Assembly: GCF_014898815.1 (NCBI RefSeq)
Contig: NW_026515543.1
Span: forward strand, 2,728,001-2,792,000
Origin: Panonychus citri
Lineage: Eukaryota; Arthropoda; Arachnida; Trombidiformes; Tetranychidae
Reading direction: 5' to 3'
Length of the DNA: 64,000 bases
Of this stretch, positions 63,763-64,000 are shown in pieces. Made by a program: the position numbers and the translations under genes. Position 1 is the first letter of the stretch, and each line of letters starts with the position of its first letter. The notes below the pieces were generated by a model. That model was not told where the DNA came from. It made no database searches and was given only the letters and a program-made list of their open reading frames with translations.

Positions 63763-64000
63763 TCAATTGGCTTGATACAACTCGACGATTAAGATCAATG
63801 GACTGAACCAATCAATATCCCAAGGGAAAACTTGAGCAGCTTCAACCTGATTAAAGTCTTCAAGGTGATGATGATCATCATGGAGAGTTGGTTGTAATGG
63901 TTGGAGTGGTTGATGGTGATGCTCAAGTTGTGGTTTAACTTGAGGTGGTTGTTGAGTTTGAGACAATGTTGACAATAGTAAATCTGGTGATGATAAGGTA
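63763..64000 (-). CDS. 3' part of an unknown gene, open to the window edge
   Basis: The minus-strand frame is open from the window end to a stop at 63763-63765. It is rich in Q, P and H (QTQQPPQVKPQLEHHH), then reads HDDHHHLEDFNQVEAAQVFPWDIDWF and ends VELYQAN. There is no ATG near the edge, so the start lies outside or in another exon. Similar His/Asp-rich composition in 63254-63538 suggests that both belong to one locus, but no splice pair was proven. Confidence 0.4.
   Translation of the reverse strand, partial: TLSSPDLLLSTLSQTQQPPQVKPQLEHHHQPLQPLQPTLHDDHHHLEDFNQVEAAQVFPWDIDWFSPLILIVELYQAN

Noticed and set aside
1..64000. tRNA genes, rRNA genes and CRISPR arrays
   Set aside because: I looked for T-arm words such as GGTTCGAATCC and for regularly spaced repeats and found none. 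The repeats seen are microsatellites and one pair of direct repeats.
1..64000. Horizontally acquired bacterial or fungal genes
   Set aside because: All recognisable genes have clear metazoan relatives, introns or similar base composition.

Overview
The window is a piece of an arthropod nuclear genome, probably a mite (Acari). It is AT-rich, with compact genes cut by short GT-AG introns, many only about 50-100 bases long. The genes are metazoan, two families are arthropod-typical (an ABCH transporter and a DM4/DM12-like secreted protein), and one large EGF protein recalls the tick Bm86/ATAQ type. The species assignment is inference. Nothing looks bacterial, viral or recently transferred.

Layout, left to right. 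The 3' part of a BET bromodomain gene (BRD4 / female sterile homeotic, +) ends at 5681 and faces UQCRB (complex III, -). Next come two small secreted-protein genes (+, 9.0-11.0 kb). A long run of minus-strand genes follows: a secreted protein with about 24 leucine-rich repeats, a fatty acid transport protein (FATP/SLC27), a large EGF-repeat membrane protein, MECR-type enoyl reductase, and NDUFS7 (complex I). NDUFS7 shares a 295-base head-to-head promoter with a DNAJC4-like gene. From there the plus strand carries TRABD, an endo-beta-N-acetylglucosaminidase (ENGase) pseudogene between two near-identical direct repeats, a BAH-domain protein of the BAHCC1/TNRC18/winged eye family, an ABCH transporter, SEC63 and calnexin. 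The right edge holds two poorly understood minus-strand reading frames.

Most genes are housekeeping. Several serve mitochondria (UQCRB, NDUFS7, possibly MECR and the DNAJC4-like protein), several the ER (SEC63, calnexin), one lipid uptake (FATP) and two chromatin (BET, BAH). They do not form one pathway, and no dedicated new multi-gene system is evident.

The main points for follow-up are these. (1) A CTCF-like element built on CCATCT recurs in the 5' flanks of housekeeping genes. (2) The ENGase pseudogene lies inside a local duplication. (3) The EGF protein has a Bm86-like layout. (4) Several apparent frame breaks are explained by tiny introns of 53-65 bases, or else are real indels. (5) Calnexin has a very long acidic cytosolic tail. 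(6) The MECR-like gene has no presequence. (7) The BET gene has an alternative short end.

Exon joins were made by eye from splice signals, phase and protein similarity recalled from memory. Gaps between genes are AT-rich, with simple repeats and dense CAATTAA-like words but no recognisable genes.
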